NCBI GenBank assembly: GCA_002712575.1
Contig: PATZ01000047.1
Location: forward strand, 29,137-54,366
Length of the DNA stretch: 25,230 nucleotides
Source: Methanobacteriota archaeon
Lineage (GTDB): Archaea > Thermoplasmatota > Poseidoniia > Poseidoniales > Thalassarchaeaceae
Reading direction: 5' to 3'
Positions 7,818 through 16,275 of the stretch are shown piece after piece; position 1 is the first letter of the stretch; each line of letters opens with the position of its first letter. The position numbers and the translations under genes are program-made. Below the pieces are notes generated by a model, which ran no database searches, was not told the DNA's origin, and worked only from the letters and a program-made list of their open reading frames with translations.

Positions 7818-8951
7818 ATGAAGGCTGTAATAGTAGATTGGCTTCGATCACCATTTCATAGAGCACACAAGGGAAAATTGTCCAATGTAAGGCCTGATGA
7901 AATGGCCGGCTATTTAGCTAAAACTATACTAAAACGAAATAATTTATTACCAGAACTAGTTGATGATATACTAGTTGGATGTGCATATCCCGAAGGAGAA
8001 CAAGGTTACAACATAGGTCGTATAATATCATATATTGGTGGCTTACCGAATAGTGTCCCTGGTGCAACTTTCAATAGATTATGTGGTTCTTCAATGCAAG
8101 CGGTTTTATCCGCTTCTGCTAACATAGAAGTTGGTTGGGGGGAGTGTTTTTTATGCGGCGGAATCGAGTCAATGAGTCGTATTAAGAGAAGAGGTTTCAA
8201 TTGGAGTCCTAGTCCAGAATTAGAATTAACATTCCCTCAAGCATACATAGGAATGGTTGAAACAGCAGAAAACGTAGCTAAATTATGGAATATTTCTAGA
8301 AGGGAACAGGAGAGTTTTGCCCTCCTTTCTCATAAAAAAGCAAATTTTGCAAAAGAATCAGGATTTTTGGATAAAGAAATTGTTACAATAAATAATTCAA
8401 AAGAGGATATAATTGAAGATGGGTGTATAAGAAGTAGTACTACATTAGAGTCAATGTCTAAACTGTCACCCGTTCTCGGGGGTGATACTTCAATTACGGC
8501 AGCTACTGCCTCTCCTCTGACTGACGGCGCATCATTCATGATCGTTTGTAGTGAGAATTTTGCAAACAGAAATAACTTAACTCCTATTGCAAGAATAGTT
8601 TCTGGAGGCGTTACAGGTTGTGACCCTGAGATTATGGGTATTGGGCCAGTTGAAGCTTCTAGACTAGCACTCAAAAGGGCAAAATGGTCTATTGAAGATG
8701 TAGATATTTTTGAACTAAACGAAGCTTTTTCTTCTCAAAGTATAGCTGTAATAAAAGAATTAGGAATTAATATTGATAAAGTCAATATCGATGGAGGTTC
8801 TCTTGCTATAGGACATCCTTTAGGAGCATCTGGAATAAGAATAATAGGTAAAGCCGCTTCTATATTAAATAGAACAAATGGTAAACGTGCAATCGCATCT
8901 ATGTGCATTGGAGGGGGAATGGGAATAGCCATTACATTAGAAAAACCCTGA
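7818..8951 (+). CDS. Thiolase (acetyl-CoA C-acyltransferase / acetyltransferase, FadA-like)
   Basis: This is a 377-residue degradative-type thiolase that cleaves 3-ketoacyl-CoA or condenses acetyl-CoA. The catalytic set is complete: nucleophile C89 in NRLCGSSMQA, the NEAF motif, H333 in GHPLGASG and the acid/base C363 in CIGGGMG. The N-terminus MKAVIVDWLRSPF followed by GKLSNVRPDEMA resembles FadA of fatty-acid beta-oxidation more than the archaeal HMG-CoA-associated thiolase, which usually travels with a DUF35 protein; none is adjacent here. So beta-oxidation is the better guess, and supply of acetoacetyl-CoA to the mevalonate pathway is the alternative. It is the first gene of a + strand run with coaBC and proS. 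Confidence 0.9.
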   Translation: MKAVIVDWLRSPFHRAHKGKLSNVRPDEMAGYLAKTILKRNNLLPELVDDILVGCAYPEGEQGYNIGRIISYIGGLPNSVPGATFNRLCGSSMQAVLSASANIEVGWGECFLCGGIESMSRIKRRGFNWSPSPELELTFPQAYIGMVETAENVAKLWNISRREQESFALLSHKKANFAKESGFLDKEIVTINNSKEDIIEDGCIRSSTTLESMSKLSPVLGGDTSITAATASPLTDGASFMIVCSENFANRNNLTPIARIVSGGVTGCDPEIMGIGPVEASRLALKRAKWSIEDVDIFELNEAFSSQSIAVIKELGINIDKVNIDGGSLAIGHPLGASGIRIIGKAASILNRTNGKRAIASMCIGGGMGIAITLEKP

Positions 8952-9048
8952 CAAAATATCATTTTACTAATTATACTTGTTTTAGCGACGGACTCTTGAA
9001 GTACATCCTATTCGGAATAGCATGGTGAAAGATACTGGAGTCTCTAGT

Positions 9049-10218
9049 ATGGGTGATTCTCTGAAAGATAAGCATATCCTATTTGCAATTACAGGAGGTA
9101 TAGCAGCTACTGAGTCAATCAAAGTTTCTAGAGAAATGAGACGATATGGGGCGAAACTAACGATATTAATGTCAAAAGAAGCTGAAAAAATAATTACTCC
9201 TTTAGCCATTTCTTGGGCTTCTAATACTGAAGTAATTACTGGTTGGAATTATGAAATGTCCCAATTGGAAGACTTCGATCTAATATTAGTAGCGCCAGCA
9301 ACAAGAAATACTATATCTAAGCATGTTTATGGAATTATGGATTCTCCAATTATGATGGCACTTTCTGCTGGAAGATCAAAATCAACACCTACCCTCTTCG
9401 TACCTTCTATGCACCAAGATTTATTTGATGATCCAGTTACTACCGAGTTAATTGAACAATTAAATTATGAGAATTGTTTCGTTTTAACAAATTCTGTACA
9501 AGAAGGTAAAATAAAACAATTAAATCCTGTAGATATTGTAGCTAAAATTTGTAATATAATTAATAGTTATCTACCTAATCGTAAAAAAATTGCTATCACT
9601 TTGGGTGCTAATAGGGCTCCAATCGATTCTGTGAGAGCTATACAAAACGCTTCATCGGGGAAGACTGGATGGATTATATCAGAACATTTGTACCGTAATG
9701 GTCATGATGTAATTTGTATAGTTGGAAAAACTACTGAAAGACCAAATTTCAATTTGCCTGATATCCGTTTAGCTGGCAGTCCACAAGAAATGTTAAATCA
9801 ATCTATTATTTTGGCTTCAGAAGAAATAAAACCAGATGCATGGATTCACGCTGCCGCCGTTTTAGATTACTTTACAGAACCCGAAGAAGGAAAGAGAGCC
9901 AGTGAGCAAGGTGATTGGAAAATTACTTTAACCCAAGGGCCAAAACATATAGCTGAACTGATACCTTTGGTAGGTAATTCGACAAGAATCGGTTTTAAGC
10001 TTGAATCTAATGTAAAAGAAGATTTTCTTATAGAAAAATCAATTAACCAAATCGCAAGGTATGATTTAGATGCGGTAATTGGTAACATCAAAGAACAGAT
10101 TCATGATTCTAACTACCCAAGAGCTAGAATCATTAACAAAGATGGTTCGGTAAAGAATCTGAAGGATTACAAAGAATTATGCGAAGCCATAGAATCAGTT
10201 ATATTGAGTTCTCGATAG
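9049..10218 (+). CDS. coaBC: Bifunctional phosphopantothenoylcysteine decarboxylase / phosphopantothenate-cysteine ligase (CoaBC)
   Basis: CoaBC makes 4'-phosphopantetheine from phosphopantothenate and cysteine for coenzyme A. Residues 1 to about 170 are the HFCD flavoprotein half (HILFAITGGIAATES, VAPATRNTISK, PSMHQDLFDDP). Residues from about 178 are the CoaB half (TLGANRAPIDSVRAIQNASSG and AAVLDYFTEPEEGKRAS). Length is normal. The flavoprotein half differs at expected catalytic positions: the usual HIxL His is replaced (NYEMSQLED), the usual PxMN Asn is His122, and no Cys precedes the EGKIKQLNP segment. The start chosen is ATG 9049 because GGAG sits 8 bases upstream; an in-frame ATG at 9022 lacks such a site. 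It ends 47 bases before proS. Confidence 0.88.
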   Translation: MGDSLKDKHILFAITGGIAATESIKVSREMRRYGAKLTILMSKEAEKIITPLAISWASNTEVITGWNYEMSQLEDFDLILVAPATRNTISKHVYGIMDSPIMMALSAGRSKSTPTLFVPSMHQDLFDDPVTTELIEQLNYENCFVLTNSVQEGKIKQLNPVDIVAKICNIINSYLPNRKKIAITLGANRAPIDSVRAIQNASSGKTGWIISEHLYRNGHDVICIVGKTTERPNFNLPDIRLAGSPQEMLNQSIILASEEIKPDAWIHAAAVLDYFTEPEEGKRASEQGDWKITLTQGPKHIAELIPLVGNSTRIGFKLESNVKEDFLIEKSINQIARYDLDAVIGNIKEQIHDSNYPRARIINKDGSVKNLKDYKELCEAIESVILSSR

Positions 10219-10265
10219 GTTTTATTCCATTACATTCAAAACTGTGTCACTTCTCAGTATTTCTT

Positions 10266-11786
10266 ATGAAAGACCAAGGAAAGGCTAAGAGAGGCATTCC
10301 GGCTAAATCGGAGTTCAATTCTTGGTATCCTGCAATTGTTGAAATTGCTGATTTAGTAGATAAGAGATATCCAATTAAAGGCATGGATGTATGGAAACCT
10401 TACGGCTGGAAAGCAATGTCTTTGATAGATTCTATTACACGTGCTGAAATGGAAAGAACTGACCATCAAGAATACAGATTTCCTTTACTTGTACCTGAAG
10501 ATTTATTGGAAAAGGAAAATAGATTAGTTGCCAAATTGAAAGCGGCTAGAGATGCTGGTGTCGATCCATCTGAATTAAGACTTGAAGAGGAAGATGCTGG
10601 TTTCAAAAAGGAAGTTTATTGGGTAAAACATGGTGGAGAAAATGAATTAGATATCCCAATGTTTCTTAGGCCTACCTCTGAAACTCCCATGTACAATATG
10701 TTCTCTTTATGGATAAGAAGTCATGCTGATTTACCATTGAAAACATTTCAGATTGTAAATACTTTCAGATATGAAACCAAACAAACTAGATCTTTTATCA
10801 GAGTAAGGGAGATACATTTCTTTGAAGCACATACTGTACATAAAGATGAAGATAGTGCTACATTGCAGATACAAGAAGATGCAAATATAGTTCAAAATAT
10901 CCTAAATAAATTATGCCTTCCTAACATAATATCAAAAAGACCTTTGTGGGATACATTCCCTGGAGCATGGTATACTACTGCTGCAGATGTTATTATGCCC
11001 AATGGTCGAACACTACAAGTAGCTACTTATCACCACTACAGAGATCAATGGGCTCAATCATTCGATTTATCCTATGAAGATGAAAATGGACAAACCCAAT
11101 TTTGTCATCAAACTACATTTGGGATGTCCGAACGGCTTTTAGGTGCCATTGTTGGATTACATGGTGATGACTCAGGTTTAATACTTCCACCTGCAGTATC
11201 ACCAATTCAGGTCATTATAATGCCCATAGCGACTCATATTACAGATGATGTTATGATATATTCTACTAATATCAAGAAAGAATTGCAAAATAGTGGTTTA
11301 AGAATTAAAATTGATGATAGAAATATAAGACCTGGAAATAAACATTATCATTGGGAAATAAAAGGAGTACCAATAAGATTAGAAATCGGTCCTAAAGATA
11401 TTTCCCAAAATCAATGTATTATTTCTTTTAGGACTGGAGGTAAAGAAATAATTCATTTAAATAATCTAGTTCCTTCCATATATTCTGCTTTAGAATCCAT
11501 CTCTGAAATATTAACAAATAGAGCAAATAAATTATTTGATGATATGATATTACCATTACCTAAATCTACTATTTTGGACGGTAAAATTACCTTTAGTGAG
11601 CCGATTAATGAAGGAATTGTATATGAATTTCCATTTGATGGAAATGATGCCGATGCCGAACTATTGGAAAGAAAAACTGGAATGACACTTTTAGGAGAAT
11701 GTAATAAACCATATAAAAATCCAATACCATGCATAATTACAGGTAAATTAACTACTAAGAAGAATCATCTTTCTAGGATGTATTAA
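10266..11786 (+). CDS. proS: Prolyl-tRNA synthetase, archaeal/eukaryotic type
   Basis: This class II synthetase charges tRNA-Pro. It has 506 residues from ATG 10266. The open frame extends upstream to 10179, but that part overlaps coaBC and does not fit the family. Visible class II features are FLRPTSETPMYNMFS, motif 2 TFRYETKQTRSFIRVREIHF (split naturally around the two Args), the GAWYTTAADVIMPNGRTLQ region, and motif 3 GMSERLLGAIVGLHGDD. The anticodon-binding domain and a C-terminal extension with CNKPYKNPIPCIITGK follow. The 3' end overlaps the convergent membrane-protein gene by 14 bases. Confidence 0.95.
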   Translation: MKDQGKAKRGIPAKSEFNSWYPAIVEIADLVDKRYPIKGMDVWKPYGWKAMSLIDSITRAEMERTDHQEYRFPLLVPEDLLEKENRLVAKLKAARDAGVDPSELRLEEEDAGFKKEVYWVKHGGENELDIPMFLRPTSETPMYNMFSLWIRSHADLPLKTFQIVNTFRYETKQTRSFIRVREIHFFEAHTVHKDEDSATLQIQEDANIVQNILNKLCLPNIISKRPLWDTFPGAWYTTAADVIMPNGRTLQVATYHHYRDQWAQSFDLSYEDENGQTQFCHQTTFGMSERLLGAIVGLHGDDSGLILPPAVSPIQVIIMPIATHITDDVMIYSTNIKKELQNSGLRIKIDDRNIRPGNKHYHWEIKGVPIRLEIGPKDISQNQCIISFRTGGKEIIHLNNLVPSIYSALESISEILTNRANKLFDDMILPLPKSTILDGKITFSEPINEGIVYEFPFDGNDADAELLERKTGMTLLGECNKPYKNPIPCIITGKLTTKKNHLSRMY

Positions 11787-12345
11787 CTTTCTTCTTAAAG
11801 AAAATTCCTATTAAAAGCATTAAGGAAAATATAATTATCAGCGAAATATCAAATATTTCCAAACTTTTTGGTTCTACCCATGTATCTATTTCATGTAATC
11901 CATCCCATGATGTCCCTTTTAGCCAGACAACTTGTGTTTTCCCTTCAACACATATTTCTTTCATATTAGCAACGCCTAGAGAACATAGTATCTCTCCCAT
12001 CCCAAGGAAAATATTTGTAATTATGGTTAATAATCCTGAAAAGCCTATGAACAATACCATCTTTCTTCTTTTCTTTATTATTTTACTCTGTTCCTTGATT
12101 ATTGAATTTATGTCAGGAATAAATTCTGGAATTTCAACATCAGAAACGATAGTAGTCTTTTCTTCTGTAATAGCATAAGCATCTATTTTCGGCCCCATTA
12201 TACCCATTTCCTCTAATGCTTCTCTTCCATATATTCTTTCAGCAAGAACGTAAAGATGTGGATTATTTTCTAATTCCACTGGATCTAGAGTCCCATCTAG
12301 GAGCTTCTTCATTAGCTCTGTGTCATCCATACAATACACTCTCAT
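11773..12345 (-). CDS. Two-helix membrane protein of unknown function
   Basis: I do not recognise a named family. From ATG 12345 (AAGGA Shine-Dalgarno 6 bases upstream) it has 190 residues; an ATG nine codons further upstream (12372) is possible. The N-terminal 60 residues are soluble and acidic, with DDTELMKKLLDGTLDP and ERIYGREALEEMGI. A basic stretch KKRRK (91-95) precedes a first membrane helix at about 96-116. A roughly 45-residue loop with two Cys (121, 132) and several Trp follows, then a second helix at about 163-182 and a KKK tail. It lies 44 bases downstream of the transketolase pair on the same strand, so it may be cotranscribed, but no functional link is evident. Confidence 0.72.
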   Translation of the reverse strand: MRVYCMDDTELMKKLLDGTLDPVELENNPHLYVLAERIYGREALEEMGIMGPKIDAYAITEEKTTIVSDVEIPEFIPDINSIIKEQSKIIKKRRKMVLFIGFSGLLTIITNIFLGMGEILCSLGVANMKEICVEGKTQVVWLKGTSWDGLHEIDTWVEPKSLEIFDISLIIIFSLMLLIGIFFKKKVNTS

Positions 12346-12389
12346 GACATATCCTTCATCAAATGAACGCATGTTAGGGTCATTCTAAT

Positions 12390-13337
12390 TCATTTACGGC
12401 CAATACTCTTCTTAACCGCTTTGACTATGTCTTCAGTAGTCATTGACATTTTTTCAAATAACTCTTCCGAGTCCCCACTTTCACCAAATATATCCTTTAC
12501 TCCTACCATTTCTACAGGAACTAGATTATTTAGTGAATTATGTTCTGCCACAGCGCTACCTAATCCTCCTATAATGGAATGGTCTTCTGCGGTAACTATG
12601 CATCCACATCTTTTACTCCATAAATCTATTAATTCTTTATCTAATGGTTTAATTGTATGCATATCGATTACTGCTGCATTAATTCCTTCCTTTTTCAAAA
12701 TAATACAGGCATCAATCGATTTTGAAACCATGACGCCACAGCTAATTATTACAACATCATCTCCTTCTTTTAGTAAATTTCCTCTGCCAATCTTCAAGTT
12801 ATTTTTTGTTTCTTTTGTATAAGATCGTGGAACCTTGTTTCTGATAGTTCTCATGTAAGAAGGACCTTCCAATTCTACTACTTGCATGGTTAATTCTTCT
12901 GCAGAGATATCATCTGCAGGATGTATAATTGTCATATTCGGTAAAGTCCGATATATTGCCAAATCTTCTATTGATTGTGCGCTACTTCCATCACTTCCAG
13001 TATGTATTCCACCATGACTTCCACAAACATGAACCTTTAAGCATGGCCTAGCAATACCATTCCTGATTTGTTCGAATCCCCTTTCAGTAAAAATAGCGAA
13101 GGTACTGGCCATAGGAATTTTGCCTGATGAAGCCAGTCCAGCGGCCACCAACATCATATTTTGTTCTGCAATTCCCAATGAAAATGTCCTATCGGGATAT
13201 TCAGATCTAAAATGACAAGATTTAGTGGATTTACCTAAATCTGCTTCCAAAACTACTATATTCGGATTACTGGCTAATTTTAGCAATGCACTTCCATAAC
13301 CATCTCTTGAAGCTCCACCTCCAGAAGGTGCACTCAC
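12390..13337 (-). CDS. tktB: Transketolase, C-terminal subunit (pyrimidine-binding and C-terminal domains)
   Basis: This is the 315-residue second half of a split transketolase, which moves two-carbon ketol units in the non-oxidative pentose-phosphate pathway. The pyrimidine-binding domain shows RTFSLGIAEQNMMLVAAGLA with the conserved catalytic Glu (E in GIAEQNM), then STFAIF and an HGGIHTGSDGSSAQSIEDLA segment. The C-terminal domain has VIDMHTIKPLDKELI and VTAEDHSIIGGLGSAVAEH. It starts with GTG at 13337, overlapping the N-terminal subunit gene's TGA by 4 bases, with GGAGG 7 bases upstream, so the two are translationally coupled. DXS/DXP synthase is unlikely in an archaeon with a mevalonate route. 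Confidence 0.9.
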   Translation of the reverse strand: MSAPSGGGASRDGYGSALLKLASNPNIVVLEADLGKSTKSCHFRSEYPDRTFSLGIAEQNMMLVAAGLASSGKIPMASTFAIFTERGFEQIRNGIARPCLKVHVCGSHGGIHTGSDGSSAQSIEDLAIYRTLPNMTIIHPADDISAEELTMQVVELEGPSYMRTIRNKVPRSYTKETKNNLKIGRGNLLKEGDDVVIISCGVMVSKSIDACIILKKEGINAAVIDMHTIKPLDKELIDLWSKRCGCIVTAEDHSIIGGLGSAVAEHNSLNNLVPVEMVGVKDIFGESGDSEELFEKMSMTTEDIVKAVKKSIGRK

Positions 13338-14155
13338 GACAATTCCTCCATAGCAATTTGATACTCTTCATCATTAGGAGCCTTTCCATGGAATGATGGA
13401 TTATTTTCCATATATGATACCCCTTTCCCTTTTATTGTATTAGCAATTATTGCCATAGGTCCTTTACTACCACTATTAGCCCAATTTATTGCATCACAGA
13501 TTTCATTCATATTATGCCCATCTATCTCCCTAACATCCCATCCGAATGATTCAATTTTACTTCCTAAATTACCCACTTCCATTTGATTAGACACGAAATC
13601 GTCATTTTGTATGCGATTTCTATCGACTATTAACTTTAAATTATCACTTGAGTGAAAATCTGCCGCCATTATGGCTTCCCATAATTGCCCTTCTTGAGTT
13701 TCCCCATCTCCTATCATTACCCAAATTCTCCTATCGCTATTATCTAATTTAGCAGCCAACGAGCACCCCAGTCCAAACGATAGACCCATGCCCAAACTTC
13801 CAGCAGAGAAATCAACTCCATCTGTCCATTTCATATCTACATGGCCTTGGCAAACGGAACCTAGTTTTCTGAAGGACATAAAATCTTGTTCATTGATAAT
13901 ATCAAACTCATTTAAAATAGAATAAACTGCTGGACTAGCATGCCCTTTACTCATTATAAATCGATCTCTATTTTCCCAATTTGGTTCTAAAGGATTTATA
14001 TTCAAAACAGTACCATATAATCCTACAATCATATCAATAGCTGACAAAGATCCTCCTGGATGTCCTGACTGAGCTTTATGTATCATTCTAATTATATTGA
14101 TTCTACATCTCAATGCCATTTCTTCTAATTCTTTTATTCCCATATTAAACGGCAT
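13334..14155 (-). CDS. tktA: Transketolase, N-terminal subunit (ThDP pyrophosphate-binding domain)
   Basis: The 273-residue first subunit of the split transketolase carries the diphosphate- and metal-binding domain. Motifs in order are AQSGHPGGSLSAID, RFIMSKGHASPAVYS, FSAGSLGMGLSFGLG, and the ThDP signature beginning GDGETQEGQLWEA and ending DRNRIQ. Late DGHN and IIANTIKGKGVS blocks are also typical. Two-gene transketolases are common in archaea. ATG 14155 was chosen; an ATG four codons in is possible. It is the first gene of a - strand operon with the C-terminal subunit and diverges from mqnE across an 87-base gap. Confidence 0.92.
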   Translation of the reverse strand: MPFNMGIKELEEMALRCRINIIRMIHKAQSGHPGGSLSAIDMIVGLYGTVLNINPLEPNWENRDRFIMSKGHASPAVYSILNEFDIINEQDFMSFRKLGSVCQGHVDMKWTDGVDFSAGSLGMGLSFGLGCSLAAKLDNSDRRIWVMIGDGETQEGQLWEAIMAADFHSSDNLKLIVDRNRIQNDDFVSNQMEVGNLGSKIESFGWDVREIDGHNMNEICDAINWANSGSKGPMAIIANTIKGKGVSYMENNPSFHGKAPNDEEYQIAMEELS

Positions 14156-14212
14156 GTACTCACTTGTAGCAGACGTTATGCTAAAGGCTATTGATGGTTT
14201 CCAATTTTTTGA

Positions 14213-14221
14213 TTAATTTTT
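14213..14221 (+). promoter_or_regulatory. Possible TATA-like box for mqnE
   Basis: A TTAATTTTT element is centred about 26 bases upstream of the mqnE ATG at 14243. That spacing would give a leaderless transcript. It is a resemblance only. Confidence 0.3.
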
Positions 14222-14242
14222 TAGACGCACATTCAAATCATC

Positions 14243-15466
14243 ATGTATCTTACGAAGGTTGGGGAGAGTATGTTGGGAAAGCCTTCAACAAATGATAATG
14301 AATGGCGAAATCGGCTTAAAACTATGAACATTCCTAATTCTATACAAAAAGATAAATTTTTGATGTATTGTCTTAAAATTCTAAAAGATGGCGGAAGAAT
14401 TAGTTTATCTGATGGGTTAAAACTGTATAATACTCCTAATTTATCTGCTTTATGTTCTTTAGCTAACCTTATTAAACAATCTAGATTCGAAAATAATATC
14501 TTTTTTAATGAAAACCTACATGTCAATACAACAAATATATGTGTTCTAGCATGTAGATTTTGTGCTTTCAGGAAAGGACCTAGACATTCCGAGGCTTATG
14601 ATCTATCAGTGGACGAGGTAATACATAGAATCAAACCATTTGCTGAATCTATTGATGAAGTTCATTCTGTGGGAGGACTTCATCCTCAATGGACTGTAGA
14701 TCACTATACAGAACTTTATAGAAAGATAAAACATTTTTACCCACATATTCATGTAAAATCATTAACTGCTGTAGAAATAAAGCATATTGCAAATCGCTCT
14801 GGGATTAGTGTACTTGAGACTCTTAAATTATTGAAAAAATCTGGACTTAACTCAATTCCAGGTGGTGGTGCTGAAATACTAGTTGATACTGTTCGAGATA
14901 GAATTTGTAGAGGAAAAGAAAACTCTTCTGAATATCTAGAAATTCATGGATTGGCACATTCTTTGGGTATTCCTTCTAACTGTACAATGCTTTTTGGTAC
15001 TATTGAAACAGTCGAAGAACGCTTAATGCACTTACATAAATTAAGAATTCAACAAGACAAGACATCTGGTTTCCAATGTTTTGTACCCTACCCCTTTCTC
15101 CCTGATAAAACAAGATTACCTGAGGCTCAATTGGCCACAACCAGTGAAATAGTACGTGTTATTGCAATATCTAGAATAATGCTTGATAATATACCGCACA
15201 TAAAGGCATACCGTATGAATATTGGTGATTATGTTGCTTCACTATGTATTAATTCTGGTGCAGACGATATTGATGGAACTGTAGGTAATGAAGAGATAAT
15301 GCATGAAGCTGGTAGCAAAACTAGGCTTGATTATGATAAGAAAGAATTAGCTAAATTAATCATTTCAACAGGTCAAAATCCCATTAAAAGAAATTCAATA
15401 TATACAAACTTTGAACCTTATGAGATTATTACTAAAAAATCGATAGTAATGCCGATAAGTAATTAG
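14243..15466 (+). CDS. mqnE: Aminofutalosine synthase, radical SAM (MqnE)
   Basis: MqnE joins the chorismate-derived enolpyruvyl benzoate to SAM's adenosyl group, giving aminofutalosine in the futalosine menaquinone pathway. The 407-residue protein has the radical-SAM cluster C100-x3-C104-x2-C107 (CVLACRFCAF). Subgroup features are SVGGLHPQW, HVKSLTAVEI, GLNSIPGGGAEIL, CTMLFGTIETVEERLMHL and LRIQQDKTSGFQCF. These match MqnE rather than MqnC or the F420 enzymes CofG/CofH. mqnA, which makes its substrate, follows after 11 bases. The start is ATG 14243; ATG 14270 after GGGGAG is an alternative. Confidence 0.92.
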   Translation: MYLTKVGESMLGKPSTNDNEWRNRLKTMNIPNSIQKDKFLMYCLKILKDGGRISLSDGLKLYNTPNLSALCSLANLIKQSRFENNIFFNENLHVNTTNICVLACRFCAFRKGPRHSEAYDLSVDEVIHRIKPFAESIDEVHSVGGLHPQWTVDHYTELYRKIKHFYPHIHVKSLTAVEIKHIANRSGISVLETLKLLKKSGLNSIPGGGAEILVDTVRDRICRGKENSSEYLEIHGLAHSLGIPSNCTMLFGTIETVEERLMHLHKLRIQQDKTSGFQCFVPYPFLPDKTRLPEAQLATTSEIVRVIAISRIMLDNIPHIKAYRMNIGDYVASLCINSGADDIDGTVGNEEIMHEAGSKTRLDYDKKELAKLIISTGQNPIKRNSIYTNFEPYEIITKKSIVMPISN

Positions 15467-15477
15467 AAAGGGATTTT

Positions 15478-16275
15478 ATGTCATGGCAGAATGTTTTAGG
15501 AAGAGTAGCCTTTTCTAACTGCGATCCTATATTTACCTCATTGGATAAAAAATGGGAAATATTGCCCGCCCCTCCTTCATGGTTAACTGGCCATCTTCTA
15601 AGAAAAGATTGCCTATGTGCACCAATACCTACTGCTGATTATGCAAAACATTCACAAGAACTATTACTGTTACCAGATTTAGCTATTGTAAGTAATGGCG
15701 AAGTAGGTTCTGTATTATTATTTGGCTCTCGGCCTATTGAAGATATGAGAGATATTGCATTACCTTCAGATTCCTCAACTTCTGTCGCTCTGATGAAATG
15801 GATTTTATCAAAAAGAGATCTTGATCCTAAATTTTACGATTCAGGACCAGACATAAATCATATGCTTTCTAAGTGCGATGGTGCATTATTAATTGGAGAC
15901 AGGGCTTTAGTTGCAGCTCGAGAAAATCCAGAACTTATCCGTCTCGATTTAGGTGCTGAATGGACAAAATTGACAAATTTACCTATGGTTTTTGGTGTTT
16001 TTGCAGCAAGAAAAGACTCTCCTTTAGAAATATTAGCAATGGCTCAAAGAGATATGGTAAACCAATATAAGAAATTTAAAAAGGACGAAAAATACAGAAA
16101 TGATGTAATTTCAAAGTCATCTGATAAATTAGGTTTTGAGGGTGAAAGAATAACAGAATATTTTGTTGAAGAAGTGAGTAACTTACTTGATAATGATGGT
16201 ATCAAAGGTCTAGAGTTATTCTTATCTGAAGTATGTGGCTTATCGACTTCTCCAACTTGGCTTATGTTTGACTAA
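15478..16275 (+). CDS. mqnA: Chorismate dehydratase (MqnA)
   Basis: MqnA dehydrates chorismate to 3-[(1-carboxyvinyl)oxy]benzoate, the first futalosine-pathway step. The 265-residue protein has the periplasmic-binding-protein-like fold typical of the family. Visible blocks are GRVAFSNCDPIF near the N-terminus, LAIVSNGEVGSVLLFG (about 68-83), ALPSDSSTSVALMKWIL, CDGALLIGDRALVAA (about 133-147) and LTNLPMVFGVFAAR (about 163-176). The ATG follows AAGGGA at a good spacing, 11 bases after mqnE. The 3' end overlaps the stop of the convergent HEAT-repeat gene by 4 bases. Confidence 0.9.
   Translation: MSWQNVLGRVAFSNCDPIFTSLDKKWEILPAPPSWLTGHLLRKDCLCAPIPTADYAKHSQELLLLPDLAIVSNGEVGSVLLFGSRPIEDMRDIALPSDSSTSVALMKWILSKRDLDPKFYDSGPDINHMLSKCDGALLIGDRALVAARENPELIRLDLGAEWTKLTNLPMVFGVFAARKDSPLEILAMAQRDMVNQYKKFKKDEKYRNDVISKSSDKLGFEGERITEYFVEEVSNLLDNDGIKGLELFLSEVCGLSTSPTWLMFD

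Noticed and set aside
9049..10218. UbiX (flavin prenyltransferase) as a partner for the UbiD gene
   Set aside because: The N-terminal half is an HFCD flavoprotein, but the C-terminal CoaB domain with the GxxRxPIDxVR and NxSSGKxG segments identifies CoaBC.
10179..10265. N-terminal extension of prolyl-tRNA synthetase
   Set aside because: It overlaps coaBC in another frame and does not resemble any ProRS N-terminus; the ATG at 10266 fits.
14243..15466. F420 synthase subunit (CofG/CofH) or MqnC
   Set aside because: The GGLHPQW, SIPGGGAEIL and TMLFGTIETVEERLMHL blocks and the adjacent mqnA fit MqnE better than its radical-SAM relatives.
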